Of a stretch of 64,000 nucleotides of DNA, positions 7,289 to 14,507 are shown one piece after another (the stretch's first letter is position 1; the number at the start of each line of letters is the position of its first letter). The stretch covers positions 1 to 64,000 of the forward strand of contig CAIMVD010000156.1 of assembly GCA_903844815.1 (NCBI GenBank). The letters are read 5' to 3'. The position numbers and the translations under genes were made by a program. The notes beneath the pieces are model-generated. The model had not been told where the DNA came from and searched no databases. It was given only the letters and a program-made list of their open reading frames with translations. The DNA is from an uncultured Bacteroidota bacterium (lineage in GTDB: Bacteria; Bacteroidota; Bacteroidia; Bacteroidales; VadinHA17).

Positions 7289-8707
7289 ATGAAAAAATCT
7301 GCAATAATTACGCTTATAAGTCTCATGCTGATATTATCAAATTCATTATCAGCTCAGAATCTTACTGACAAGAATTCAATTACAGGTTCGTTGCTTGGAA
7401 AGATTAATACAGGTGCAATCGAACTGAGGATCGTTTTTAACCTCTCTATAGTCGGAAAAGACAGCCTGGTGGCCACACTCGACAGTCCCGATCAGGGTGC
7501 AAAGGGAATTAAACTCGGACCTGTAACCTTTAATGGAGAGACTATCAAAATTTCAGCCGGAGGTTTACTTGCAGAATATAACGGAACTTTAAAAAGTGAT
7601 ACCCTTTTTGAAGGAATATGGAAGCAGGCAGGCAACACCCTTCCGCTTAACCTCTCGAAATTAAAAACAGCCTTTACTCTCAGGAGACCCCAGGAACCGG
7701 TACCTCCTTTTCCATACAAGGCCGAGGATGTAACCTTTACAAATGACAAGTTCAACATTAAACTGGCAGGAACACTTACAATCCCCTCGGGAAAAGGTCC
7801 TTTCCCTGCAGTAGTAATGATAACCGGATCGGGAGCCCAGAACAGGAATGAAGAGCTGATGGGACACAAACCCTTCATGGTAATAGCTGACTATCTGTCG
7901 CGCAACGGGATCGCAGTCCTCAGGTACGACGACAGGGGCGTCGGAAAGTCGCAGGGCAACTATGTTGCGGCAACATCAGCTGATCTTGCTACCGATGCTG
8001 AAGCCGCCTTTAATTTCCTTAAAAATAATCCCGAAATAGATCAGAAGAAAATAGGCCTCGCAGGCCACAGTGAAGGTGGTCTGATAGCACCGATTGTTGC
8101 TTCATCAAACAGCGATATTGCCTTTATCGTTTCTCTGGCAGGTCCGGGTGTTTCGGGTGAGGAAATAATAAACACTCAGTCGGCTGATATAAGCAGGGCC
8201 TCAGGCGTTGATGAGAAGATTATAAAAGAGGCCGCTTCAATAAATAAAAAAATCTTTTCGATACTTAAGAAAGAGCCCGACAACAAAATCGCATTCGATA
8301 AAATGAGCACTGAATATAAAAAGATCCTTGAAAAGAAGAAACTGACTAAAGAGGAGTCAGAAAAGGAACTGAAACAATTTCAGGCTCAAATTAATCCTCT
8401 TGGTTTGACATGGATGAGATACTTCATTTCAACCAATCCCTCTGATTTCTGGGTGAAAGTAAAATGCCCGGTTCTGGCAATTAATGGTTCAAAGGATCTT
8501 CAGGTTGCGGCAGACATTAACCTCCCTGCCATTGAAGAAGCAATAGAATCATCCGGTAATACACGTGTTAAAACTATTAAACTTAAGGATCTTAACCACC
8601 TTTTCCAGCATAGTAAAACCGGAACACCGGCTGAATACGGAAATATTGAAGAGACATTTTCACCGGAAGTTCTCAAGATGATGACCGACTTTATCAACGG
8701 GCTTTAG
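7289..8707 (+). CDS. Secreted alpha/beta hydrolase (esterase/peptidase-like)
   Basis: 472 aa from ATG 7289, chosen because it opens a clean signal peptide (MKKSAIITLISLMLILS...LSAQ) and the promoter lies between it and the longer start. A beta-rich N-terminal domain (about 25-135) precedes an alpha/beta hydrolase fold with the oxyanion region ITGSGAQNRNEE, RYDDRGVGKS and the nucleophile elbow GHSEGG (Ser about 261). A plausible Asp is in NGSKDLQV and the His in LNHLFQH. Such exported proteins are annotated as esterases or S9-like hydrolases; the substrate is unknown. Its 3' end overlaps the convergent Nudix gene by 14 bases. Confidence 0.8.
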   Translation: MKKSAIITLISLMLILSNSLSAQNLTDKNSITGSLLGKINTGAIELRIVFNLSIVGKDSLVATLDSPDQGAKGIKLGPVTFNGETIKISAGGLLAEYNGTLKSDTLFEGIWKQAGNTLPLNLSKLKTAFTLRRPQEPVPPFPYKAEDVTFTNDKFNIKLAGTLTIPSGKGPFPAVVMITGSGAQNRNEELMGHKPFMVIADYLSRNGIAVLRYDDRGVGKSQGNYVAATSADLATDAEAAFNFLKNNPEIDQKKIGLAGHSEGGLIAPIVASSNSDIAFIVSLAGPGVSGEEIINTQSADISRASGVDEKIIKEAASINKKIFSILKKEPDNKIAFDKMSTEYKKILEKKKLTKEESEKELKQFQAQINPLGLTWMRYFISTNPSDFWVKVKCPVLAINGSKDLQVAADINLPAIEEAIESSGNTRVKTIKLKDLNHLFQHSKTGTPAEYGNIEETFSPEVLKMMTDFINGL

Positions 8708-9677
8708 CCAGAGCTGCCAGTTTATTAAGTATTATCCTGCTTCTTGAAAGAATCCCGCCTGAGGCCTCATGCTGTAGTAAACTCAAAGTGGCTGCGAGCT
8801 CATTTGCCAGCTCGGGATAGATAACAGTCAGTTTATAAAGTATTTCCATCGAATATGCCTTGATGGCTATCGCTGAAAAACCAGAGCGAAGCGCATTGAA
8901 GCAATGGTCAGTAAGTTTTCCGTGATATCTTTTCTCCAGTTTACCTATATCACTGAGCGATATTATCCTGAGAAATGAACGCTCCGCACTCTCATTATCC
9001 AGTTTATTGAGTGACTCTGTTATCATCCCCAGGTGAGGAATGATAAGATCAGGATACTTGTCACATACTTTTGTAAGTGTCCATGAAGAGTGAAAAGCAA
9101 GTTTCCTGTCGGAAGAAAAGGAGAACCCGATCAGTTTACTGAAAATCGCAGGGTTCTCGCCAGCCGATGCAGCGACCCATTCCACCTCCTTCATGCTGAT
9201 CATCCTGTTGACCATTTCCTGCAATTCGAGGTCGGACCCGGGATCTTTGGCGGATAGCACCGTTTCAGCCTGAATTATTGAACCTCCTCGATGAATAGTG
9301 TCGAGATAGCTTTTTGCCACAGTGACATCGGCCTCCGAAAAATTTACAGAGCCAAGATCAGATGCTATTAGCCACCTGTAAGCGATATGTTCCGACAGAA
9401 CCGGCAATTCATCGAGGGTGTCGCACACAAAGGGGATGAGCCTTATGTGTTTATGTCCGTAATCATGCTCAACGGAAGGAAGCTGAGCAACAATGACTAT
9501 GTCCATCGACAATTCCTCACCGATCTCCCTGATAATGCAATCAGTCTCTTTCTCCCCTGGATTAATCTTACCCCCGGGGAACTCCCATTTCAAGGGATGA
9601 TCGGTTAATTCCCCGCGCTGAACGACAAGAACCTCATCGTCTTCATTCCTGATTATTGCACATGTAACATTTATCAT
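8694..9677 (-). CDS. MutT-like Nudix hydrolase fused to a helical-repeat domain
   Basis: About 327 aa. Residues 1-130 form a MutT-type Nudix domain: FPGGKINPGEKE followed by REIGEEL is the Nudix box (the usual final Gly is Ser), and the domain ends with the typical YRWL near residue 100. This part would hydrolyse an oxidised nucleotide such as 8-oxo-dGTP. The remaining about 200 residues are all-alpha, with repeated helices (NPAIFSKLIGFSFSSDRKLAFHSSW, PDLIIPHLGMITE, YPELANELAATL) like HEAT/ARM repeats. MutT proteins are normally about 130-150 aa, so this is an unusual fusion. GTG at 9680 precedes the ATG used here. It lies 9 bases after the HSDR_N gene, same strand. Confidence 0.75.
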   Translation of the reverse strand: MINVTCAIIRNEDDEVLVVQRGELTDHPLKWEFPGGKINPGEKETDCIIREIGEELSMDIVIVAQLPSVEHDYGHKHIRLIPFVCDTLDELPVLSEHIAYRWLIASDLGSVNFSEADVTVAKSYLDTIHRGGSIIQAETVLSAKDPGSDLELQEMVNRMISMKEVEWVAASAGENPAIFSKLIGFSFSSDRKLAFHSSWTLTKVCDKYPDLIIPHLGMITESLNKLDNESAERSFLRIISLSDIGKLEKRYHGKLTDHCFNALRSGFSAIAIKAYSMEILYKLTVIYPELANELAATLSLLQHEASGGILSRSRIILNKLAALAKAR

Positions 9678-9686
9678 CACCGAAAA

Positions 9687-10145
9687 TCAGATTAACAAAT
9701 CCTCATAAAGAGGTATATAATTAAGATATTTATAGTTCTTGCCGGGTTCTGCCCTGAAGGCATAGTGATTCAGCCCGTTTGTAAGAACAATAAACGGAAC
9801 ACCGTATTCAAGATTATAACGTACTATCTGATCGAAAACTTCCAGATTATCGTCGAGGACAATATCCGGGCTCTTACATTCCACGATCATTACAGGCTCA
9901 CCGGCGCGGTTATGTACTAGAATATCAGTCCTCCTCTTCAGTTTATTTTGCCTGAAAAGCTTTTCGATTCCAAGAAGTCCGGGAGGATATTTTCCCCTGT
10001 CGATCAGGTATCTGATAAAATTCTGCCTCACCCACTCTTCGGGAGTCAGCCTCACCCATTTCCTGCGTATTGTGTCGAGGATCAACTCCTCTCCCTCTTT
10101 ACCGGATATTTTAAATGAATATTCAGGGAGATTTAACTGTTTCAA
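9687..10145 (-). CDS. HSDR_N_2-type nuclease-fold protein (stand-alone)
   Basis: 152 aa matching the type I restriction R-subunit N-terminal domain family found as a stand-alone protein across Bacteroidota. PD-(D/E)XK-like residues are visible: RRTDILVHN (Asp) and MIVECKSP (Glu-x-Lys). There is no helicase domain and no hsdM/hsdS nearby, so it is not a restriction system by itself. The start is TTG: the frame has no ATG before an upstream stop and the N-terminus MKQLNLPEY is typical of the family. First gene of a two-gene operon with the Nudix fusion. Confidence 0.75.
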   Translation of the reverse strand: MKQLNLPEYSFKISGKEGEELILDTIRRKWVRLTPEEWVRQNFIRYLIDRGKYPPGLLGIEKLFRQNKLKRRTDILVHNRAGEPVMIVECKSPDIVLDDNLEVFDQIVRYNLEYGVPFIVLTNGLNHYAFRAEPGKNYKYLNYIPLYEDLLI

Positions 10146-10155
10146 CTTAGTTTTG

Positions 10156-10163
10156 TATTTTTG
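10156..10163 (+). promoter_or_regulatory. -7 element (TATTTTTG), possible amn promoter
   Basis: Exact TAnnTTTG match about 107 bases upstream of the AMP nucleosidase ATG. No clear -33 partner; T-rich sequence makes chance matches possible. Confidence 0.3.
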
Positions 10164-10232
10164 TTGCTGTGAATGATAAAATCAGCCTTCCTGTTAAACC
10201 ATTTGCAATTATTACTGTTTTCTTATCCAATA

Positions 10233-10240
10233 CAAATATA
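10233..10240 (-). promoter_or_regulatory. -7 element (TATATTTG), possible HSDR_N/Nudix promoter
   Basis: Plus-strand CAAATATA, TATATTTG on the minus strand, about 88 bases upstream of the TTG start of the HSDR_N-like gene. Chance match is possible in this AT-rich region. Confidence 0.3.
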
Positions 10241-10269
10241 TTGAGATAAATAATAACTAAAATGACCTT

Positions 10270-11040
10270 ATGAAAACCAAAGAAGAAATTGTTAATAACT
10301 GGCTCCCGCGTTATACAGGCAAATCAATTGATTCATTCGGAAAGTATTTCCTTCTCACAAACTACAATCTGTATGTTGATCTCTTCGCAAAATGGAATAA
10401 TGTAGAGGTTGAAGGAAGGGACAAAAATATGCCGAGCGCCACGGCCGACGGAATCACTATTATCAATTTCGGAATGGGCAGTCCCAATGCCGCAACTATT
10501 ATGGATCTCCTGAGTGCTGTAAGCCCCAATGCGGTATTGTTCCTTGGCAAATGCGGAGGTCTCAAGAAGAAGAATACCCTGGGCGACCTTATTCTCCCCA
10601 TTGCAGCAATACGAAGCGACGGAACTTCAAATGACTATCTTCCAAATGAAGTGCCTGCTCTGCCTGCCTTCAGGCTTCAGGCTGCGATTTCGGCAACAAT
10701 AATAAAATTTAAGAAAGAATACTGGACAGGCACTGTATACACAACAAACAGAAGGGTATGGGAATATGACGACAGGTTTAAGAAATACCTGGTGAAGACA
10801 AGGGCAATGGCTATCGACATGGAGACTGCAACAATATTCACTGTCGGATTTGCAAACGAAATACCTACAGGGGCCCTTCTGCTTGTATCAGACCAACCCA
10901 TGATCTCGACAGGGATAAAGACGGAGGCCAGCGATCATAAGGTCACAAGCAATTTTGTTGAAGAACACCTGAAAATAGGTATTGAAGCCTTAAGGGAGAT
11001 AAAAGAAAACGGCGTTTCGGTAAAGCATCTTAGATTCTGA
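10270..11040 (+). CDS. amn: AMP nucleosidase
   Basis: 256 aa, the short form found in Bacteroidota, equivalent to the catalytic PNP/UDP-fold half of E. coli Amn. It hydrolyses AMP to adenine and ribose 5-phosphate. Visible signatures are NFGMGSPNAATIMDLL, FLGKCGGLKKK and the substrate-binding block AIDMETATIFTVGFANE, ending with LLVSDQPM. It is followed by holA with one base between them, so both are probably co-transcribed. Confidence 0.85.
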   Translation: MKTKEEIVNNWLPRYTGKSIDSFGKYFLLTNYNLYVDLFAKWNNVEVEGRDKNMPSATADGITIINFGMGSPNAATIMDLLSAVSPNAVLFLGKCGGLKKKNTLGDLILPIAAIRSDGTSNDYLPNEVPALPAFRLQAAISATIIKFKKEYWTGTVYTTNRRVWEYDDRFKKYLVKTRAMAIDMETATIFTVGFANEIPTGALLLVSDQPMISTGIKTEASDHKVTSNFVEEHLKIGIEALREIKENGVSVKHLRF

Positions 11041-11041
11041 T

Positions 11042-12052
11042 ATGGCAGTCACCTATGAGGAGATAATGTCCGATCTGAAACGACGGATCTACAAGCCGGT
11101 GTATTTCCTCACTGGCGAGGAGCCATATTATATTGACCTTATTGTCAATTACATAGAAGATAATGTTCTGAACGAATCGGAAAAGGCATTTAACCAGATC
11201 ATCGTTTATGGCGACGACACCAGCATTTCGGCAATAATCGACACCGCCAAACGCTTCCCCATGATGTCGAGCCATCAGGTAGTCATTGTAAAGGAGGCTC
11301 AGACGCTTAAAAAGCTCGATGAACTTTTAATTTACCTCGAAAAACCGCTCGTTTCAACAATTCTTGTATTTTGCTATAAGTACAAGACAATTGACAAGAG
11401 AACCAAACTATATAAAGTACTGGGAACAAATTCAGCCTTCCTCGAATCTCCAAGGCTACGTGATTACCAGACACCTGCCTGGATTGAACGTTACCTGATG
11501 ACCAAAGGCATTAAGACAGATCCTTCCGCCAGTGCAATGCTCACCGAATACCTGGGCACCGATCTGCACAAGATCGTCAACGAGCTCGACAAGCTTATTA
11601 TGATGCTTCCGAAAGGCAAGCCTGTTGTCACTTCGGCCCTGATAGAGCAAAACATTGGTATAAGCAAGGATTATAATAATTTTGAATTGCAGAAAGCAGT
11701 TGGAGATAAGGATATACTCAAGGCAAACATGATTGTGAATTATTTTGCCGACAATCCAAAGGACAATCCGATTGTGCTAACAATCACCTCTCTTTTTACG
11801 CATTTCAGCAAGATTCTTACGTATCACTATCTGCCCGATAAGTCGAAGAATAATGTTGCCGCTGCACTGAAGACAAATCCTTATTTTGTAAAGGATTATG
11901 AAATGGCGGCAAGGAAATACAATATTGCAAAAACGGTTCAGTCAATAGCCCTTCTCCGTACTTATGATATGCGATCAAAAGGATTTGGAGATGCAGGCAC
12001 CGATCAGGGAGAACTATTAAAGGAACTCGTGTATAAGATTTTGCATCTCTAA
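11042..12052 (+). CDS. holA: DNA polymerase III subunit delta
   Basis: 336 aa, usual family length. HolA is the clamp-loader delta subunit that opens the beta sliding clamp. The N-terminal AAA+-like fold begins with PVYFLTGEEPYYIDLI, and the middle has AQTLKKLDELLIYLEKP and DLHKIVNELDKLIMML, typical of delta. It follows amn directly, and the stop overlaps the convergent YqgE gene by 4 bases. Confidence 0.9.
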   Translation: MAVTYEEIMSDLKRRIYKPVYFLTGEEPYYIDLIVNYIEDNVLNESEKAFNQIIVYGDDTSISAIIDTAKRFPMMSSHQVVIVKEAQTLKKLDELLIYLEKPLVSTILVFCYKYKTIDKRTKLYKVLGTNSAFLESPRLRDYQTPAWIERYLMTKGIKTDPSASAMLTEYLGTDLHKIVNELDKLIMMLPKGKPVVTSALIEQNIGISKDYNNFELQKAVGDKDILKANMIVNYFADNPKDNPIVLTITSLFTHFSKILTYHYLPDKSKNNVAAALKTNPYFVKDYEMAARKYNIAKTVQSIALLRTYDMRSKGFGDAGTDQGELLKELVYKILHL

Positions 12053-12639
12053 TTCATTTCAGGGGAATCGGGAAAATCGGCCCATATCCGATACTTGCTC
12101 TTTAAGCCACGAAGTACTTTCTTCCATGTATCCTCGCTTCTGTTGTCAAGGATAATGTCTGATTTCACCCTGGCAATTACCCATGAATTTTCCTGAAGCT
12201 CCTTTTCAAGCTGACCTGCCCCCCATCCTGAATAACCTAGGAAAAACCTTATTTGAGAATGGTTCAGTCTGCCTTCGCGAATAAGTTTTCTAATCGTGTC
12301 GATATCTCCACCCCAAAAGATATTTTCGCCAATGTAAATACTGCCGGGAATCATATCGCCTTGATTATGAAGATAATGCAAAGTATCAGGTGCTACAGGT
12401 CCTCCCATATTCAGGGTTTCACTCCATCCCGAAAAACCGGCAATGGCTGAACTAACTTCCATATCAAGCTTCTTGTTAAGTATAAAACCTACAGAACCTT
12501 CCGGCGTATGATCGGTAAGATAAACAATGCTCCTGTTAAAGAATGTGTCCGGCAAGAATGGTTCCGAAATAAGTATCTTGCCTTTCTCAGGGATCTTATC
12601 TTCAGGAAGTATGGCAAATAGATCAATTTCCGGCTGCAT
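12049..12639 (-). CDS. YqgE/AlgH family protein
   Basis: 196 aa. Family signatures include ISEPFLPDTFFNRSIVYLTDH, GSVGFILNKK, NMGGPVAPDTLHYLH and GYSGWGAGQLEKEL. The molecular function is not firmly established; AlgH was first described as a regulator of alginate synthesis in Pseudomonas. It is monocistronic with its own promoter and is divergent from the PEPCK-fold gene. Confidence 0.88.
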   Translation of the reverse strand: MQPEIDLFAILPEDKIPEKGKILISEPFLPDTFFNRSIVYLTDHTPEGSVGFILNKKLDMEVSSAIAGFSGWSETLNMGGPVAPDTLHYLHNQGDMIPGSIYIGENIFWGGDIDTIRKLIREGRLNHSQIRFFLGYSGWGAGQLEKELQENSWVIARVKSDIILDNRSEDTWKKVLRGLKSKYRIWADFPDSPEMN

Positions 12640-12671
12640 GGTTATTTTCTATAAGTGATTAATCCTTATTG

Positions 12672-12702
12672 CAAAAATAATTAAGTAAAAGCTAATTTTC
12701 AA
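12672..12702 (-). promoter_or_regulatory. Promoter for YqgE gene (TTG - 20 bp - TATTTTTG)
   Basis: On the minus strand, TTG (12700-12702), a 20-base spacer, then TATTTTTG (12672-12679) match the Bacteroidota -33/-7 pattern. The -7 lies 32 bases from the ATG. The adjacent plus-strand promoter at 12716 forms a compact divergent pair. Confidence 0.6.
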
Positions 12703-12715
12703 TTAAATATTATCA

Positions 12716-12723
12716 TATTTTTG
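12716..12723 (+). promoter_or_regulatory. -7 element (TATTTTTG) for the PEPCK-fold gene
   Basis: Exact TAnnTTTG match. Transcription would start near 12730, downstream of the TTG at 12721, which favours ATG 12745 as the true start. Confidence 0.5.
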
Positions 12724-12744
12724 CCTGAATTGTTAAATAATCAT

Positions 12745-14505
12745 ATGCAGAAAAGTACATTAAGAATAATAGGGAACAAAGCAGTACTGAATATACGTGA
12801 GAGGATGTGCGAAACCGCTGAGGAGCTATTGTTGAGCCAGAAATTCCGTTCAGTTCTCGAACATGCCCTTGAAAACCTGAAAGCTAAGGACTCTCCTTTG
12901 CTTGGAATTTTCGGTGATAATGGCTATGACGAAAATTCAATAAACGATCTTCTTAACACGCTGTCATATCTTGTTAAATATGAAGGTAAGGTTGTTCCTC
13001 ACATTTTTGAAAACTCAAAGGTTTTTCTAAAGGACACCGAAAGGCTAACCAATTTTGTGGAATATCTTTATGATTACTGGCGTCATTTCGACCGTTTTAT
13101 TATAAATGATTCAGAAGGTGACCGACTCGATAAGAGGCCATACCGAACATTCAATGAGACAATTGAACAGCTTACCCACCTCATCAGGACAGTCTACAGG
13201 CATGTACAGGAGAACATAACAGGAAGTCATCCGAATGTATACAGGCAGGTTCCTGCCGGTGCAGAAATGGCAGTAATCTCCCTGCCTAAAAAAATAGCAT
13301 ACAACGGGGCTAAATACAAGAAACTCGATGCTGTTCCTGTTATACGGCAGATGCTTATTTATCCCCCTCTGGTGATCCAGCAGCCGATGAATAAAAGAAC
13401 AGGACAATTTAAAAGAATCCAGCAGAATCCTCTCGACCTCGTTGAATTAAATCCGGGAGAATGGCTATGTTACCCTGCCAAAGTAGGCAAATTGCTGATA
13501 ATGGTATATTTCCATCTTGAGTTTTTCGAACTTGGCTTTTCAATGTGTAACCTCTTCCAGCTGGCTGACGACAAGGACCTTGAAGAGAAACCTGATGCAC
13601 TCTTTATTTATGGTGTCCCCGGAAATGCAATTGATGGCCTGTCGAAATATTCCACCGTATTTTTCGACGACGCAGAGAATGGCATCTTCGTAGGCGCTAT
13701 ACCTAACAGACCTGAATTCGGGTATTTCGGATACCTTAAAAAGATGGTTCTTACCCTTCATAATGCCATTGTCATGAAATTGGGCAATATGCCGTTCCAT
13801 GGGGCCATGGTTAAAATCCTCCTCCAGGGCGGAAAAGAAGCAACAATACTGATGATGGGAGATACAGGTGCCGGGAAATCGGAAACGCTTGAAGCTTTCA
13901 GGGTTCTGGCCGAGAAACATATAAGGGAGTTGACTATCATAGCTGACGACATGGGTTCCATAGAGCTTGATGAAAATGGTTGCCCCATAGGTTATGGAAC
14001 TGAAATCGGAGCTTTTCTTCGTCTCGATGATCTTCAGCCCGGGTATGCTTACGGTCATCTCGACAGGTCAATAATAATGAATCCGAGCCAGGTTAATGCC
14101 CGGATTGTTTTCCCCGTTACGAGTTTCGAAACTGTAATTCGCGGACATCAGATAGATTATATCCTGTACGCCAATAACTACGAAGAGATCGACAATGAGC
14201 ATACAGTTATCGAACGGTTTGAGTCAGTAGAATGGGCTCTCGACATTTTTCGTGAAGGTGCAGTAATGAGTAAGGGCACAACCACATCAAGCGGACTCGT
14301 ACACTCCTACTTTGCCAATATTTTCGGACCTCCGGAATATAAGTGTGAACATGAACTGATCACGGCAAAATTCTTTGAGGCTTTCTTTAAAAAGAATGTC
14401 TATGTAGGACAGATGAGGACCCGTCTTGGCATACCTGGTTATGAAGCCAGCGGACCACGCGAAGCAGCACTGGAATTGCTTAAGATAATAGGGGTAACGG
14501 AATAA
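12745..14505 (+). CDS. Orphan P-loop protein of PEPCK/HPr-kinase fold
   Basis: 586 aa from ATG 12745. The C-terminal half carries a Walker A motif MMGDTGAGKSETLEAF (about 370-385) and a nearby metal-binding pair TIIADDMGSIELD (about 397-409), as in PEP carboxykinases and HPr kinases. NPSQVNARIVFPV and DYILYANNYEEI resemble later PEPCK-fold strands. Classic PEPCK substrate motifs are missing, so PEP carboxykinase activity is doubtful. The N-terminal half (about 1-250) is largely helical and unrecognised. It could be a protein kinase or nucleotide-dependent sensor. It stands alone, convergent with the E1 gene 3 bases away. Confidence 0.6.
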   Translation: MQKSTLRIIGNKAVLNIRERMCETAEELLLSQKFRSVLEHALENLKAKDSPLLGIFGDNGYDENSINDLLNTLSYLVKYEGKVVPHIFENSKVFLKDTERLTNFVEYLYDYWRHFDRFIINDSEGDRLDKRPYRTFNETIEQLTHLIRTVYRHVQENITGSHPNVYRQVPAGAEMAVISLPKKIAYNGAKYKKLDAVPVIRQMLIYPPLVIQQPMNKRTGQFKRIQQNPLDLVELNPGEWLCYPAKVGKLLIMVYFHLEFFELGFSMCNLFQLADDKDLEEKPDALFIYGVPGNAIDGLSKYSTVFFDDAENGIFVGAIPNRPEFGYFGYLKKMVLTLHNAIVMKLGNMPFHGAMVKILLQGGKEATILMMGDTGAGKSETLEAFRVLAEKHIRELTIIADDMGSIELDENGCPIGYGTEIGAFLRLDDLQPGYAYGHLDRSIIMNPSQVNARIVFPVTSFETVIRGHQIDYILYANNYEEIDNEHTVIERFESVEWALDIFREGAVMSKGTTTSSGLVHSYFANIFGPPEYKCEHELITAKFFEAFFKKNVYVGQMRTRLGIPGYEASGPREAALELLKIIGVTE

Positions 14506-14507
14506 TA

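Noticed and set aside
9687-10145. Restriction-modification system
   Set aside because: Only a stand-alone HSDR_N-like domain is present; no helicase, methylase or specificity subunit nearby.
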